Source: a virus
Strand: one strand, 5' to 3'
DNA: 32,162 nucleotides
IMG/VR virus record: IMGVR_UViG_3300025853_000369
Span: 1-32,162 of that record
Positions 15,274-24,321 of this stretch are shown piece by piece. Within the stretch, counting starts at the first letter, position 1; every line of letters starts with the position of its first letter. The notes below the pieces were generated by a model. The model was not told the DNA's origin. It saw only the letters and a list, made by a program, of their open reading frames with translations, and made no database searches. Made by a program: the position numbers and the translations under genes.

Positions 15274-15570
15274 ATGGCTTTCGAAAGTGATTTATCAGAG
15301 TTCTTCGACCCAAGCGAGTTTGGGGAGAACATAACGCACAGGGGTAACACTATTGCGGTTATGTTTTTCGACGTGCGAGAAGAACAAGAAAACATTTACG
15401 TTAATCACACTTACATGACGCTGCCAAAGGCTAACCTTGGCGGAATGATTAGGGGTGATGCGGTGAATCGCGGTACAATTGAGTACAGAGTTAAAAGCAT
15501 AAGCGATCACAACAGCGATAAATCAATCAAGGTGGTTGAGTTGGATTTTATAAGAGACGTTAGCCAATGA
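15274..15570 (+). CDS. Head-tail connector protein (gpFII-like)
   Basis: A 98-residue protein beginning the tail-joining genes. Its layout is an N-terminal helix (FESDLSEFFDPSEFGENI), then beta strands around GNTIAVMFFDVREEQ. A second half follows with LPKANLGGMIRGDAV...EYRVKSISDHNSD...VVELDFIRD. This agrees with the small beta-barrel gpFII family, which caps the filled head and forms the tail attachment point. It ends in an ATGA overlap with the next gene. Identification is by pattern and by position between capsid and tail terminator. Confidence 0.65.
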   Translation: MAFESDLSEFFDPSEFGENITHRGNTIAVMFFDVREEQENIYVNHTYMTLPKANLGGMIRGDAVNRGTIEYRVKSISDHNSDKSIKVVELDFIRDVSQ

Positions 15571-15992
15571 GCGCAGAAAGTGACGTTTTGACATGGTTGC
15601 AAGATTCGCTTTTGATGAATATCAAAGGCGTTGGCCCTAACGTTTTTTCATACAATATTGAGCGCTTAACTGTAGACATAATGCCAGCAATAACTATAAG
15701 TCACGTTAACTCGGCAGCTACAGAAGCGAGTACAGTGAATAACAACCATAAGCGTGTTGAGTACGCCATCGGGATTCACACAATAAACGACACAGCATTT
15801 TGGCATGTTCGAATGTTATGCGATATTAGAGAGCGCATAAGCCAAGTGCTTGAAGCAATGCCACTGCCCGTAAGCGTGGTTGATTTTAAAGAAGACAGCG
15901 CCAGTGCATTCGAAGCGCGCACAGAATTAGAAAGACCTATTTTATCTCAGAGCATAACCTACTCATTCTTGGTTAAAGAGACTGATTACTGA
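15567..15992 (+). CDS. Tail completion / terminator-type protein 1
   Basis: A 141-residue protein in the usual place for a gpU-like tail terminator, which caps the tube and joins it to the head. It starts MSAESDVLTWLQDSLL. A run of alternating strands follows, and it ends in AFEARTELERPILSQSITYSFLVKE. The closing ERPIL...ITY strand pattern also ends the next protein, which has the same length. No enzymatic motif is seen. It overlaps both neighbours (ATGA and TGATG). It may be gpU-like or one of the small tail-joining proteins. Confidence 0.5.
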   Translation: MSAESDVLTWLQDSLLMNIKGVGPNVFSYNIERLTVDIMPAITISHVNSAATEASTVNNNHKRVEYAIGIHTINDTAFWHVRMLCDIRERISQVLEAMPLPVSVVDFKEDSASAFEARTELERPILSQSITYSFLVKETDY

Positions 15993-16417
15993 TGCACCCA
16001 ACAGAGCAGATACTTAACGACATAAAAAACAAGTTAGAGATATCTGTTGATGGTTTAAAAACCGTGCTTTGGGTTGATATTAAACCCGACCTTGAAGACC
16101 TACCAGTCTGTATAATAACAGTCGGGGGTGAGGTGATAAGCGATTACCACAACCATTTTTATAGAGTGGAATTGGACGTTGAATTAAAGTTTATCGCTAT
16201 CGACGAAGGATTTAACAGAGACGTCACCAAATTGTTAACTATTATTAATGACGCTGACGCGATATTGAAAGATGTCTCAACACGATTGGATACAATAATG
16301 CGATTCAGCGAGATAGCCACATCAGAAGTCACTGATACAGTAGACGCTGAACGTCCAATGCTCGTGGCAACAAGGACTTACGGAATCACTTATAAACGCA
16401 CTAGAGGGTTATCATAA
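15992..16417 (+). CDS. Tail completion / terminator-type protein 2
   Basis: Also 141 residues, with an N-terminal helix (HPTEQILNDIKNKLEI), a central RVELDVELKFIAI strand pair, a helix around LLTIINDADAILKDV, and a C-terminal DAERPMLVATRTYGITYKR. The alpha-beta layout and final ERPML...YGITY strands resemble tail terminator proteins and the preceding gene product. One of the pair is probably the tail terminator and the other a joining protein, or they arose by duplication. It is joined to the next gene by a TAATG overlap. Confidence 0.5.
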   Translation: MHPTEQILNDIKNKLEISVDGLKTVLWVDIKPDLEDLPVCIITVGGEVISDYHNHFYRVELDVELKFIAIDEGFNRDVTKLLTIINDADAILKDVSTRLDTIMRFSEIATSEVTDTVDAERPMLVATRTYGITYKRTRGLS

Positions 16418-17337
16418 TGTTAATTCGTCGCGAGGCAATACTATTTGAACTCGAGAGCACGTACCGAGACAGCACAACCGCCGACGCTTCAGACGCGGTT
16501 TTTGTGTTTGATGTCAACTGGTCAAACGAAGCTAAGACGTTACAACGTCAGGGCCCTTCTGACACCTTAGCCAGTTTCCAGACCGTTTATGGTGGCCGAA
16601 CTGCATCGGTAACTTTTAAAGTGGAGCTCAAAGGATCTGGTACCGCAGGCGATGCACCAGAGTTCGGTAAATTGCTACAAGCGTGCGGTATGTCTGAGAC
16701 TATCGCAGCAAGCACCAGCGTTACATACGCGCCGGACACAACTAGCATACCTTCCGGCGTACTATACTATTATCAGGACGGTAAATTAAAAATAATGCGC
16801 GGTGTTCGTGGCAATGCTAAGTTTGTATTAGAAGCGCGTGAATACGGCATGATTGAATTTACCATGACGGGACACCCCGTGGCAGAAACAGACGCGGCTA
16901 TTGTTAATCCTACATATAGCTCAGTTATCCCACCTCAAGTTGTTGGTGGTGCTGTGGCAATCGGTGGAACGTCGGTTGAAGTAACGAAGGTGGAAATTGA
17001 TTTAACCAACGAAATAGCGCAGCCTTTAAGCATTAACGAGGCTAACGGCGTTGGTGAGATTCGAATAGCTAGCCGTGATGTTTCAGGAACTATTGATCCT
17101 GAATCCGAATTAGTGGCAACGAATCCTTTCGAATCCGACTGGACCAGTAATTCAACCAACGCATTCACCACAGGTGCGATTGGCGGGACCGCTGGAAACA
17201 TTTACACAATCACCAGTTCAAACCTGTATTACAAGGATATTCAAGAGGGTGAGCGGGAAGGTATCCGAACCCAAGATATTCAGATTGGTTTTGCTGAGTC
17301 TTCTGGTGATGATGAAATCAGCATGGTGTTTACATGA
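16417..17337 (+). CDS. Major tail tube protein
   Basis: A 306-residue protein directly before the tail assembly chaperones, the standard place for the tube subunit that polymerises around the tape measure. It starts LIRREAILFELESTYRDSTTADA. It has the RQGPSDTLASFQTVYGGRTASVTFKVELKGSG block seen in many phage tail tube proteins. A later part contains GVRGNAKFVLEAREYGMIEFTMTGH. The C-terminal 140 residues (from about ATYSSVIPPQVVGG) look like a second beta domain that could project from the tail surface. It ends with an ATGA overlap with the next gene. Confidence 0.8.
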   Translation: MLIRREAILFELESTYRDSTTADASDAVFVFDVNWSNEAKTLQRQGPSDTLASFQTVYGGRTASVTFKVELKGSGTAGDAPEFGKLLQACGMSETIAASTSVTYAPDTTSIPSGVLYYYQDGKLKIMRGVRGNAKFVLEAREYGMIEFTMTGHPVAETDAAIVNPTYSSVIPPQVVGGAVAIGGTSVEVTKVEIDLTNEIAQPLSINEANGVGEIRIASRDVSGTIDPESELVATNPFESDWTSNSTNAFTTGAIGGTAGNIYTITSSNLYYKDIQEGEREGIRTQDIQIGFAESSGDDEISMVFT

Positions 17338-17666
17338 TTAAACTTAGAAAGTCTTTACCTGAGTTTTACAGCGGACTGGATGGGTGCAAGTTTAAGTTGC
17401 GCCCGTTCTCAGAAATTGAGTTGGAGCAATTCAATCATCTGATGTTAGAAGTTTATAAGACTGGCGCAATGGTTTTCTCACCTGAATCTGTAGCTTATTG
17501 CCTGGATAATTGCTTGAAAGATTGGTCAGGCGTATGTGATGAAGACGGGGAAGAAATACCATTCAAAAAAGGTGATGAGAAGTTTTTGCCTGTTAAAGTT
17601 AGGCAGCACTTGGTTGGTGAGGTATTCACGCGGAGCGTTCTGACTAACGACGAAAAAAAAAGTTAG
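17334..17666 (+). CDS. Tail assembly chaperone G-like
   Basis: A 110-residue protein between tail tube and tape measure, corresponding to lambda gpG. It carries LRPFSEIELEQFNHLMLE and CLDNCLKDWSGV, and a basic, Lys-rich end. Chaperones of this kind coat the tape measure before tube polymerisation. The last codons run GAC GAA AAA AAA AGT TAG over a run of nine adenines (17653-17661). That run provides an in-frame slippery heptamer just before the stop, so a fraction of ribosomes should continue into the T frame. The start overlaps the tube gene by ATGA. Confidence 0.8.
   Translation: MIKLRKSLPEFYSGLDGCKFKLRPFSEIELEQFNHLMLEVYKTGAMVFSPESVAYCLDNCLKDWSGVCDEDGEEIPFKKGDEKFLPVKVRQHLVGEVFTRSVLTNDEKKS
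17654..17660 (+). promoter_or_regulatory. -1 ribosomal frameshift site (A_AAA_AAA) for the G-T fusion
   Basis: The heptamer A AAA AAA lies in the zero-frame phase needed for tandem slippage, two codons before the G stop. Moving back one base gives AAG TTA GTT GTA AGT TAC ACG GTG and joins, with no stop, the frame that is open to 18004. Lambda uses GGGAAAG at the same place; frameshifted G-T chaperones are widely conserved in long-tailed phages. Confidence 0.85.
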
Positions 17667-18004
17667 TTGTAAGTTACACGGTGGCGTCTAACAAAGACGC
17701 CTTCGATTGTGCCAACTGCAAATGGGGTAAGCACTGCGATGCATCAAACCCAGCATCATCGGAAATTTTCGAAATACGCTTGCCCGGTTACAACATTAAA
17801 CAGAAAACGTGTTTTTTGCCCGAGTATGATGTCGATTCGTCGTTATGGCTCAGGTTGTATGGAAACTACAAGGACGGTCACTTACTCAATGCAGGCGGGA
17901 TATCTAACCAACCCGCCCCCTATCTCGAAGCGATGAGGCTAATAACTTGGCTGGTAATGCAAGAATCAGAATCACAGCGGAAGACCGGACGCGCGCAGCA
18001 GTAG
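17660..18004 (+). CDS. T extension of the G-T tail assembly chaperone (via -1 frameshift)
   Basis: Read as the continuation of the G-like protein after slippage, this segment adds 114 residues and gives a fusion of about 223 residues. It has no supported start of its own; a GTG at 17681 lacks a good ribosome site. The segment begins KLVVSYTVASNKDAF and then has a cysteine cluster DCANCKWGKHCD, with another Cys in QKTCFLPEYD. It ends in a helix (PYLEAMRLITWLVMQ). T domains are thought to recruit tube subunits to the chaperone-tape complex. The cysteines could bind a metal. Its 3' end overlaps the tape measure gene by 58 bases. Confidence 0.8.
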   Translation, partial: KLVVSYTVASNKDAFDCANCKWGKHCDASNPASSEIFEIRLPGYNIKQKTCFLPEYDVDSSLWLRLYGNYKDGHLLNAGGISNQPAPYLEAMRLITWLVMQESESQRKTGRAQQ

Positions 18005-19767
18005 CTACTGCGAGGCGTAATTTTCAGCAATTGGGATCTGCTGTTGCTGGGGCCACTGCTGCAATTGGCTTGAGTACGGCGGGTATGGGTGTTTACTTGG
18101 CTCAGCAAGCCAAGGTTATATCTGAGAATAAGAAGTTTGCCGCCCAGCTTGGAATCACTACACAAAGCCTTAACGAGTTGGCTTTTGCGTTCGGGAATGA
18201 AGGTAACATAAACGCCGAGCAATTTGCCGATACTCTCCAAGAATTAAACGTGAGACTTGGGGAGGCTGCTGTAACTGGTGGCGGCCCTCTTGTTGACGCA
18301 TTCAAAGAGTTGGGATTAAGCATTCAGGAAGTTAGAAGTCTTAACACTGACGAAATGGTTCTAAAGATTGCCGACGCTTTCGAAAAACTGGACGACAAGC
18401 AAAGATCTCAATTCCTAACTGAGGAAATTTTCGCAGGTGAAGCCGCCAAAATGGCCCCCCTTCTTAATAAAGGTGCTGATGCGGTAAAAGCCTTAGCTGA
18501 CGAATACCGAAAGCTAAACGGAGTTATAACCGAAGAAGAAGCGGAAAAAATAAAAGAGCTTTCCGAATCTTGGGGTAAAGCTAAGATCGCGCTGGATGGT
18601 GTGGCTAACGCTGTGTTAAAAATAGTTACGAGCGACTTGGCGAAATGGGTTAACTCAGGGACAGAAGCACTCGTAAAATTCAGAGAGGTTTTAGAGGAGA
18701 ACGGCGAGTTAGTTTTAGCTCTATCTAAGATCAACCCTATCACATGGTCCACTACTTTAGTGGGTAATATTCAGTCCATAACCAACGAAATACGCGGCGT
18801 TCCTGATACGTTGGAAGAAGTAAACAGGGCTATAAAGATATTAGAGGAAGATATAACACTAACAGATAAGAATACGTTTGCAGTTGGTGAAAGGCTTCTG
18901 GAGTTATATAAACAGAGAAGGGATATATTAGCCCAGATACGAGAGGATGAGTCTAACGGACCTCTCGTAACAGTTACATCAGGTAAGGATCAAGCCGCCA
19001 CAGTTCCAACCTTTAGTACTGAAGTTTTAGAGGCCATAGATAAGGCGAACTATGAGGCTAGTTTAGAGGCGTTCCAAACATTCGTTGTTGACCCAATGAA
19101 TGAGGAAGTTGAAGCCAATAAGCAGAGAGCGGCTGAGTGGGCAGCAGCATGGAACGGGGCTTTTGAGACATTCAGCAGCGGCGTAGGTAGCGCAGTGGCC
19201 GATGCCATTGTCGATCAGTCAAGCCTTGGTGATGCCCTACAAGCCACTATGAGACAGGTTGCTAAAGAGGTTATTTCAAGCTTAATAAGAATCGGCGTAC
19301 AGCGTGCTGTACAGGCCGCACTTGGCCAAGGTCAGATGGCTGCTACAACTGCCGCTGGTGTGGCGCAAGGTGCAGCTTTAACAGCGGCATACGCTCCAGC
19401 AGCCTTGGCGGCAAACATTGCATCATTTGGTGGGGCTGCATTAGCAGCCGCCGCTAGTGCTCCTGTGGCAGCTTCTGCACAAGTAGCCGCGCTGGCAAGC
19501 ACTAAGTTGTCGGGGGTCGCCCACGACGGCTTAGACTACGTACCACAAACCGGTACTTATTTGTTAGAGAAAGGCGAGCGAGTAGTAAAGAAAGAAGATA
19601 ATAAATCTATGATGGCTGGCGGTATGGGTAACTCATATAATTTCACAATCCAGGCCATGGACACACAGACCGGCGTTGAATTCTTAATGAAAAATGAAAA
19701 CGCAATTGTGGACATGGTGCAGCAAAAATACGACCAGCGCGGTGAAACTGGGGGGCCGATGCGATGA
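17947..19767 (+). CDS. Tape measure protein
   Basis: Sets tail length and is ejected with the DNA. The 606-residue protein starts at TTG 17947, supported by GAGG at 17935-17938 with 8-base spacing. The start is typical (ARIRITAEDRTRAAVATARRNFQQLG), followed by a hydrophobic stretch and long helices. An Ala-rich hydrophobic region lies at about 430-515. A C-terminal GVAHDGLDYVPQTGTYLLEKGERVV motif (about 518-545) is shared by many tape measures. At roughly 1.5 angstrom per residue the tail would be near 90 nm, a short siphovirus tail. It overlaps the T frame by 58 bases and the next gene by ATGA. Confidence 0.9.
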   Translation: MAGNARIRITAEDRTRAAVATARRNFQQLGSAVAGATAAIGLSTAGMGVYLAQQAKVISENKKFAAQLGITTQSLNELAFAFGNEGNINAEQFADTLQELNVRLGEAAVTGGGPLVDAFKELGLSIQEVRSLNTDEMVLKIADAFEKLDDKQRSQFLTEEIFAGEAAKMAPLLNKGADAVKALADEYRKLNGVITEEEAEKIKELSESWGKAKIALDGVANAVLKIVTSDLAKWVNSGTEALVKFREVLEENGELVLALSKINPITWSTTLVGNIQSITNEIRGVPDTLEEVNRAIKILEEDITLTDKNTFAVGERLLELYKQRRDILAQIREDESNGPLVTVTSGKDQAATVPTFSTEVLEAIDKANYEASLEAFQTFVVDPMNEEVEANKQRAAEWAAAWNGAFETFSSGVGSAVADAIVDQSSLGDALQATMRQVAKEVISSLIRIGVQRAVQAALGQGQMAATTAAGVAQGAALTAAYAPAALAANIASFGGAALAAAASAPVAASAQVAALASTKLSGVAHDGLDYVPQTGTYLLEKGERVVKKEDNKSMMAGGMGNSYNFTIQAMDTQTGVEFLMKNENAIVDMVQQKYDQRGETGGPMR

Positions 19768-20360
19768 GCGGACAGCTAAGCACGACATTTGAGATTGGCA
19801 CCATTGAACTTACAAGCGATTTTAAGGTGTTTCGTTCGCGCTCCCTAAGCGGTAAGCGATTTGCAAGACAAGGTGAATACCACCTTTGGCGAATGAAAGT
19901 TTCATTTAATCGTATGACGCCTGATGAATTGCGACCTTTAATGGCCTTCTTGAATTCGCAACGTGGTGGCTTTGAAACGTTTACTATAATCCCAGACGGT
20001 TTAAAAACACCGCGTGGTAATTGGGGAACAATCACAGTTTCAAGCGTTACTGATGATAACACTATTGTTATGACAGGCTTTTCCAACAGTGATTCGGACG
20101 CAGTCAAAGCAGGTGATATATTCACGATTGCGGGCGACACCAAGGTGTACATGGTTAATGCGGACGCTGCTAGCGATGGATCAGGTAATGCTACAGTTAA
20201 TTTTGACCCCGATTTAGTAGCAACACCTGGCGGCGGTGCAGCAGTCACACATACAAACGTTGCGTTCACCGTGGAGCAAGACCGAAATACATTGAGCTGG
20301 CAACGCTCAGGACTTTTTTACGATCAGTTCACCATTGATTTAGTTGAGGCTATGGTTTGA
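19764..20360 (+). CDS. Distal/minor tail protein
   Basis: A 198-residue protein immediately after the tape measure, where lambda M-like and other distal tail proteins lie. Segments such as VFRSRSLSGKRFARQGEYHLWRMKV and FLNSQRGGFETFTIIPDGL suggest two beta domains, with the second (about 85-165, ITVSSVTDDNTIVM...GDIFTIAG) possibly an insertion. No catalytic residues are visible. It probably forms part of the ring joining tube to tip. The start is in an ATGA overlap with the tape measure stop, and its stop overlaps the TTG of the next gene. A long antisense ORF (19643-20269) across it is a shadow. Confidence 0.6.
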   Translation: MSGQLSTTFEIGTIELTSDFKVFRSRSLSGKRFARQGEYHLWRMKVSFNRMTPDELRPLMAFLNSQRGGFETFTIIPDGLKTPRGNWGTITVSSVTDDNTIVMTGFSNSDSDAVKAGDIFTIAGDTKVYMVNADAASDGSGNATVNFDPDLVATPGGGAAVTHTNVAFTVEQDRNTLSWQRSGLFYDQFTIDLVEAMV

Positions 20361-20917
20361 TTAGAACTCTAACAGCAGCGCAACAGACCGAAATCGCCGC
20401 TAACCAATCGCGGCATCATTGGTTATTCAGACTCGATACCGGCAGCCCTTTGCTTTTAACCACGTGTTATAAAGATATTACTTACAATAGCGAAACGTAC
20501 CTAAGCAGCGGGTTTTTGATTAAGCTTCCAATTATTGACGATGATTTAGATTTGAAAGTGCGTCGTTATAAATTCAAATTAAGCGCCGTGAATCAGGCTA
20601 ACACTTCGGCCTTCTTGCTAACCCCGCCGTATTTTAAAAAAATAGATCTTTATAAGTTTTGGTTAGATGATGCGGGTGTTTTAGTAGGTGATCCTATATT
20701 GCGGTTTAGTGGTTACTTCTCCAGTTTCACAAACAAGTTTAATCAAGAAAAAGGCACTTCCGAAATGGAGATTGACGCGGTTAGCGAGTTCGTTGATTTT
20801 GAACGCATCAACGGAAGACAGACGAACGACAGCAGCCAACAGCGTGTTTTTAGTGGTGACACTGGATTGCGTCACAGTGAGGTCAAATACGAAGATCTAG
20901 GTTGGGGTAAAGCATAG
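20357..20917 (+). CDS. Distal/minor tail protein (gpL-like position)
   Basis: A 186-residue protein started by TTG 20357 with GAGG at 20346-20349 (7-base spacer), overlapping the previous stop as TTGA. It has HHWLFRLDTGSPLLLTTCYKDITYNSETYLSSG near the start and a central FSGYFSSFTNKFNQEKGTSE. It ends with the FVDFERINGRQTNDSSQQ...GDTGLRH motif common to phage tip-adjacent proteins. In lambda this position is occupied by L, a hub-associated protein with an iron-sulfur cluster. Here only one Cys is present, so no such cluster is expected. Role in the distal tail is inferred from order. Confidence 0.6.
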   Translation: MIRTLTAAQQTEIAANQSRHHWLFRLDTGSPLLLTTCYKDITYNSETYLSSGFLIKLPIIDDDLDLKVRRYKFKLSAVNQANTSAFLLTPPYFKKIDLYKFWLDDAGVLVGDPILRFSGYFSSFTNKFNQEKGTSEMEIDAVSEFVDFERINGRQTNDSSQQRVFSGDTGLRHSEVKYEDLGWGKA

Positions 20918-23614
20918 ATGCCTTTTTTCACAATCCTAGTTGCAGTGCTGGCATTTACGGCTGCAATGACAATAGAGCCAATAAGAGACTTCTTATTTGG
21001 TGACCTTGACGACCCAGGGGAGGATAACCCTGGTAGGGGGATTACGGTAACCAAGCGCGGAAGCTTGGAAAATATCCCTGTAATTTACGGATTTAGAAGG
21101 GTTGGCGGCATAGTAAACTTTAAAGGTGTTGAGGGTTCTAATAATGAATACCTTTGGTATGAATTCATTTTATCGGAGGGTAAGTGTCAGCATATATGGA
21201 ATGTGTACCTTGACGGTGTTGATTCGAATGACTCTAAATTCGACGGATTGGTCACAGTTACTAAATATATGGGGGAGGATGGCGTAGCAGCTGATGTAAA
21301 TCTAGTGTCGAAATTTTCCGATTATAACAACAACGACAGGTGCAGGGGGCTATGCCGAGTTGTTGTTAGTCTTAAGTACGATCAGGAAAGAATGCCCAGA
21401 GAGCCTAAATTTGAATTTTTGGTCGCAGGCATATCGCTGTACGATGTTAGGACTGAAACATTCCAAACGGGGCTTTACCCAAACGTAAATCCGGCGATTG
21501 CCCTATATGACTATTTGACCAACTCTAGATATGGAGCAGGGTATAAGATTAGCGCGTCACAGCTTGTTACTCAGGATTTTATCGACGCTGCAAATTATTG
21601 TGAAACACAGATTGAGCTGTATAGCGGGGCTGGATCAAACACTGACTACTACCAAATAAACGGCGTAATAAATACGGGTAAAAGCGTTAGAAAAAATATA
21701 ATTGAGATTTTGAACAGTTTTAACGCGCACTTAATCCCTGACGGTAATAAATACCGCCTTGTTGTTGAAAAAGATGAATCTAGCGTATTAAGCCTGGATA
21801 GTGACAACATTATCGACAATAGCGTCACCTACGCAATAAATGACGTGAAAGAGCGTTACAATGAAATAGTCGTAGATTACCCCAACGAAGAAAACAATTA
21901 TTTAGATGATCAGTTTATTGAGCAGGACGCTACACTATTGGCGGCTGATAATTCTATTGAAAGCCAGAAGCGGATAAAGAATTATCTCGATGTTAATCAG
22001 TACCGCATAGGCCACTTTGGGCGCATTGTTCTCAAAAAGTCTCGCCAAGGAATAGCCGTTGGGTTAACTGTTAATGAGTCAGGTTTTGAAGTGTTGCCGG
22101 GCGCAATTGTTGATGTGACTTTGACTGAGCCTGGATGGTCTGCTAAAAAGTTTCGAGTTTTGAAAGTGAAAGAACTCGAAGGCGGCAACATCGCTATGAA
22201 TCTTTTAGAACATGAGGCCACTGTGTATGATCGCACTGTACCAGTTGCAGCACCTACCCCGCCTGACACTTACTTACCCGACCCATTCAGCGTTGCGCAA
22301 GTTTCGGGATTAAGTGCCGCTAGCGGTATCACTCACGTTATTGTTAATAGTGCTGGTGATTTAGTGGCTAGGATATTGCTTTCATGGACCACCTTGGCAG
22401 ATGTATTCATAACTAATTACGAAATACGTTCAAGAATAAATGGTGAGACTGATTGGATTTACCAGACTCCTGCTATTGGAGGCTCTACCAACAGTCAATA
22501 TATTATTGGTTTTAAAGATTCTGATTTAGTTGATCTTGAAGTAAGAGCCGTGAATTCTAGGGGGGTTGTGGGGGCTTGGTCTAGCACACTACAACATAGT
22601 GTAGAAGGTGCGTTGGCTGATCCGCCAGACGTTGATTACTTTGATATATCATTGAACGGAGACGGTACAAGGGTTGCTACTTTCAGATTGAACACGCCGC
22701 CCGTTGATTTGGCAGGGTATAAAATACGTTACAGCTCAGATCAATCTGCAACTTGGCCGAACATGGAAGAGCTGCACGAAGGACTTTTAACACAATCACC
22801 TTTTGAATTTAATCTGCTATCAGAAGGCACTTACAGATTTGCAATAAAAGCTTTCGATCGGGGCGGCAGAGAGTCAGTAAACGCTAATTTCTTAATTACC
22901 GAGCTAGCCGCGAGGCGTATTGGTTCGATATTGAGAACAGATAACCCAAGGGGCCAAGGTTGGCCAGGTACACTAATCGATTGTCGCATAGAGCCATCAG
23001 ATAATTCACTTGTGGCCGATACCACAACCACGTGGGCAGATTTAACCGACACTTGGGATGATTACACCTCTTGGTTTTTCGACACGGGAACGACGTTTAG
23101 CTATGTTTTCGTGCCCTCTGGTGAAAGCGCTATAGATTTAGGCGCACAGCTTCGAGTCGCCTTAGATGTTGCTGGCAACTTTTCAGAAAAATCTGAGGTT
23201 GTTATAGAAGAAAGCCACAGCGATGATGATATTACATACACGAGTTATGCGCCAATAACGGGCTTCATTCTCACGCGATATATACGAATAAAAGTTACAG
23301 TGACCAACACTATAAACGTCCCCAAAATTAATAATTTAAACATCTACATAGGTGGAGATTCGATCGTTGATTTCTTTACTGAGCTAGATACGTCGACCTT
23401 GACAACTGTAGGCGGACAAGGTGTAAGGTTGCCAATACGGTCATCATTCAGCGCGATAACTGACGTAAATATAAGTCTGAAAAACGTTGGAAGTGGCTAC
23501 ACGTGGGAATTCATAGATCTAAATCCAACGCTTGGGCCTCATATAAAAATATGGGATGGCGGCGGTGTTATTGACAATAGCGTTGTTATCAGCGCGCAAG
23601 TTATAGGAGTGTGA
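20918..23614 (+). CDS. Tail tip / central fibre protein (gpJ-like)
   Basis: The 898-residue hub protein at the end of the tail, with a hydrophobic N-terminal segment (about residues 3-18) as in several phage tip proteins. It contains GSLENIPVIYGFRRVGGIVNFKG, LYPNVNPAIALYDYLTNSRYGAG and INGVINTGKSVRKNIIEIL, in the order typical of gpJ and Phage-tail_3 type proteins. Fibronectin-III-like domains follow (about 455-675, for example ITNYEIRSRINGETDWIY and VDLAGYKIRYSSD). The C-terminal 200 residues form another beta domain ending in a collar-like part that may hold receptor-binding activity. It starts directly after the previous stop. Confidence 0.85.
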   Translation: MPFFTILVAVLAFTAAMTIEPIRDFLFGDLDDPGEDNPGRGITVTKRGSLENIPVIYGFRRVGGIVNFKGVEGSNNEYLWYEFILSEGKCQHIWNVYLDGVDSNDSKFDGLVTVTKYMGEDGVAADVNLVSKFSDYNNNDRCRGLCRVVVSLKYDQERMPREPKFEFLVAGISLYDVRTETFQTGLYPNVNPAIALYDYLTNSRYGAGYKISASQLVTQDFIDAANYCETQIELYSGAGSNTDYYQINGVINTGKSVRKNIIEILNSFNAHLIPDGNKYRLVVEKDESSVLSLDSDNIIDNSVTYAINDVKERYNEIVVDYPNEENNYLDDQFIEQDATLLAADNSIESQKRIKNYLDVNQYRIGHFGRIVLKKSRQGIAVGLTVNESGFEVLPGAIVDVTLTEPGWSAKKFRVLKVKELEGGNIAMNLLEHEATVYDRTVPVAAPTPPDTYLPDPFSVAQVSGLSAASGITHVIVNSAGDLVARILLSWTTLADVFITNYEIRSRINGETDWIYQTPAIGGSTNSQYIIGFKDSDLVDLEVRAVNSRGVVGAWSSTLQHSVEGALADPPDVDYFDISLNGDGTRVATFRLNTPPVDLAGYKIRYSSDQSATWPNMEELHEGLLTQSPFEFNLLSEGTYRFAIKAFDRGGRESVNANFLITELAARRIGSILRTDNPRGQGWPGTLIDCRIEPSDNSLVADTTTTWADLTDTWDDYTSWFFDTGTTFSYVFVPSGESAIDLGAQLRVALDVAGNFSEKSEVVIEESHSDDDITYTSYAPITGFILTRYIRIKVTVTNTINVPKINNLNIYIGGDSIVDFFTELDTSTLTTVGGQGVRLPIRSSFSAITDVNISLKNVGSGYTWEFIDLNPTLGPHIKIWDGGGVIDNSVVISAQVIGV

Positions 23615-23617
23615 TAG

Positions 23618-24307
23618 ATGGCTTGGCCAAGCAGCGCAGGTTTAAGTAAATCGAATTTTGACGAAGCGACAGACAGCCCAGCAAGCGCACGATCTGAGCT
23701 TGAGGCTTTGTACGATCATGTTTTATTGATCAGCAATGAAGTCACCGACAGCGCCACAGTTTGGCACAGTGGCAATGATGGCGCTACTTCTGGTCTTGAT
23801 GCTGATTTACTGGACGGTCAGGAGGGCAGTTTTTACCAAAATGCTGGGAACCTTAACGCAGGGACCATACCTCTAGCCCAAATACCCGCAACATTGACGG
23901 GTAAAAATGCCGATCAACTAGATGGTCAGGAAGGTTCTTATTATACGAATTCGGCAAACCATACCGGAACCACTACCGTTGACGTTAATACCGACTCTTT
24001 GACAGTTAATGGTTCCGCTATAACGAACATTGACCATATAACAAAAATGTATGCTGGCCGTGTGGATTCTGGCGGGACCACAGGAAACCTTCCATCAGGG
24101 TGGACTGTTTCAAAAGCTTCTAGCACCTACACAATAACGCACAGTTTGAACACGACAGACGTAACTTTTGTCGGTACGTGCGAAGGTTCGACTAGGAAAG
24201 TTACTATTAATTCAAGGGCGCTATCTACAATACAAGTTACGACAACGGATTCATCTAATAACGTCGCGGCAGATGCAGCATTTGACTTCATTTTAATTGT
24301 TAATTAA
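23618..24307 (+). CDS. Tail fibre protein with LDGQ repeats
   Basis: A 229-residue protein just after the tip protein. The N-terminal part is helical (FDEATDSPASARSELEALYDHV). Repeats follow of the form A.LLDGQEGSFYQN...LNAGTIPLAQIPATL and ADQLDGQEGSYYTNS (about 65-110), a pattern known from many phage side-fibre shafts. The C-terminal 80 residues (VDSGGTTGNLPSGWTVSKAS... to the end) form a beta-rich head. It is probably a trimeric fibre or a fibre adaptor. A hairpin terminator follows, so it closes the main tail transcript. Confidence 0.75.
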   Translation: MAWPSSAGLSKSNFDEATDSPASARSELEALYDHVLLISNEVTDSATVWHSGNDGATSGLDADLLDGQEGSFYQNAGNLNAGTIPLAQIPATLTGKNADQLDGQEGSYYTNSANHTGTTTVDVNTDSLTVNGSAITNIDHITKMYAGRVDSGGTTGNLPSGWTVSKASSTYTITHSLNTTDVTFVGTCEGSTRKVTINSRALSTIQVTTTDSSNNVAADAAFDFILIVN

Positions 24308-24321
24308 TCACACTTTTACCC

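Noticed and set aside
19643-20269. 208-codon antisense ORF over the minor tail gene
   Set aside because: It runs against a well-supported gene, spans a gene boundary and shows no domain; it is a shadow of the sense codon bias.
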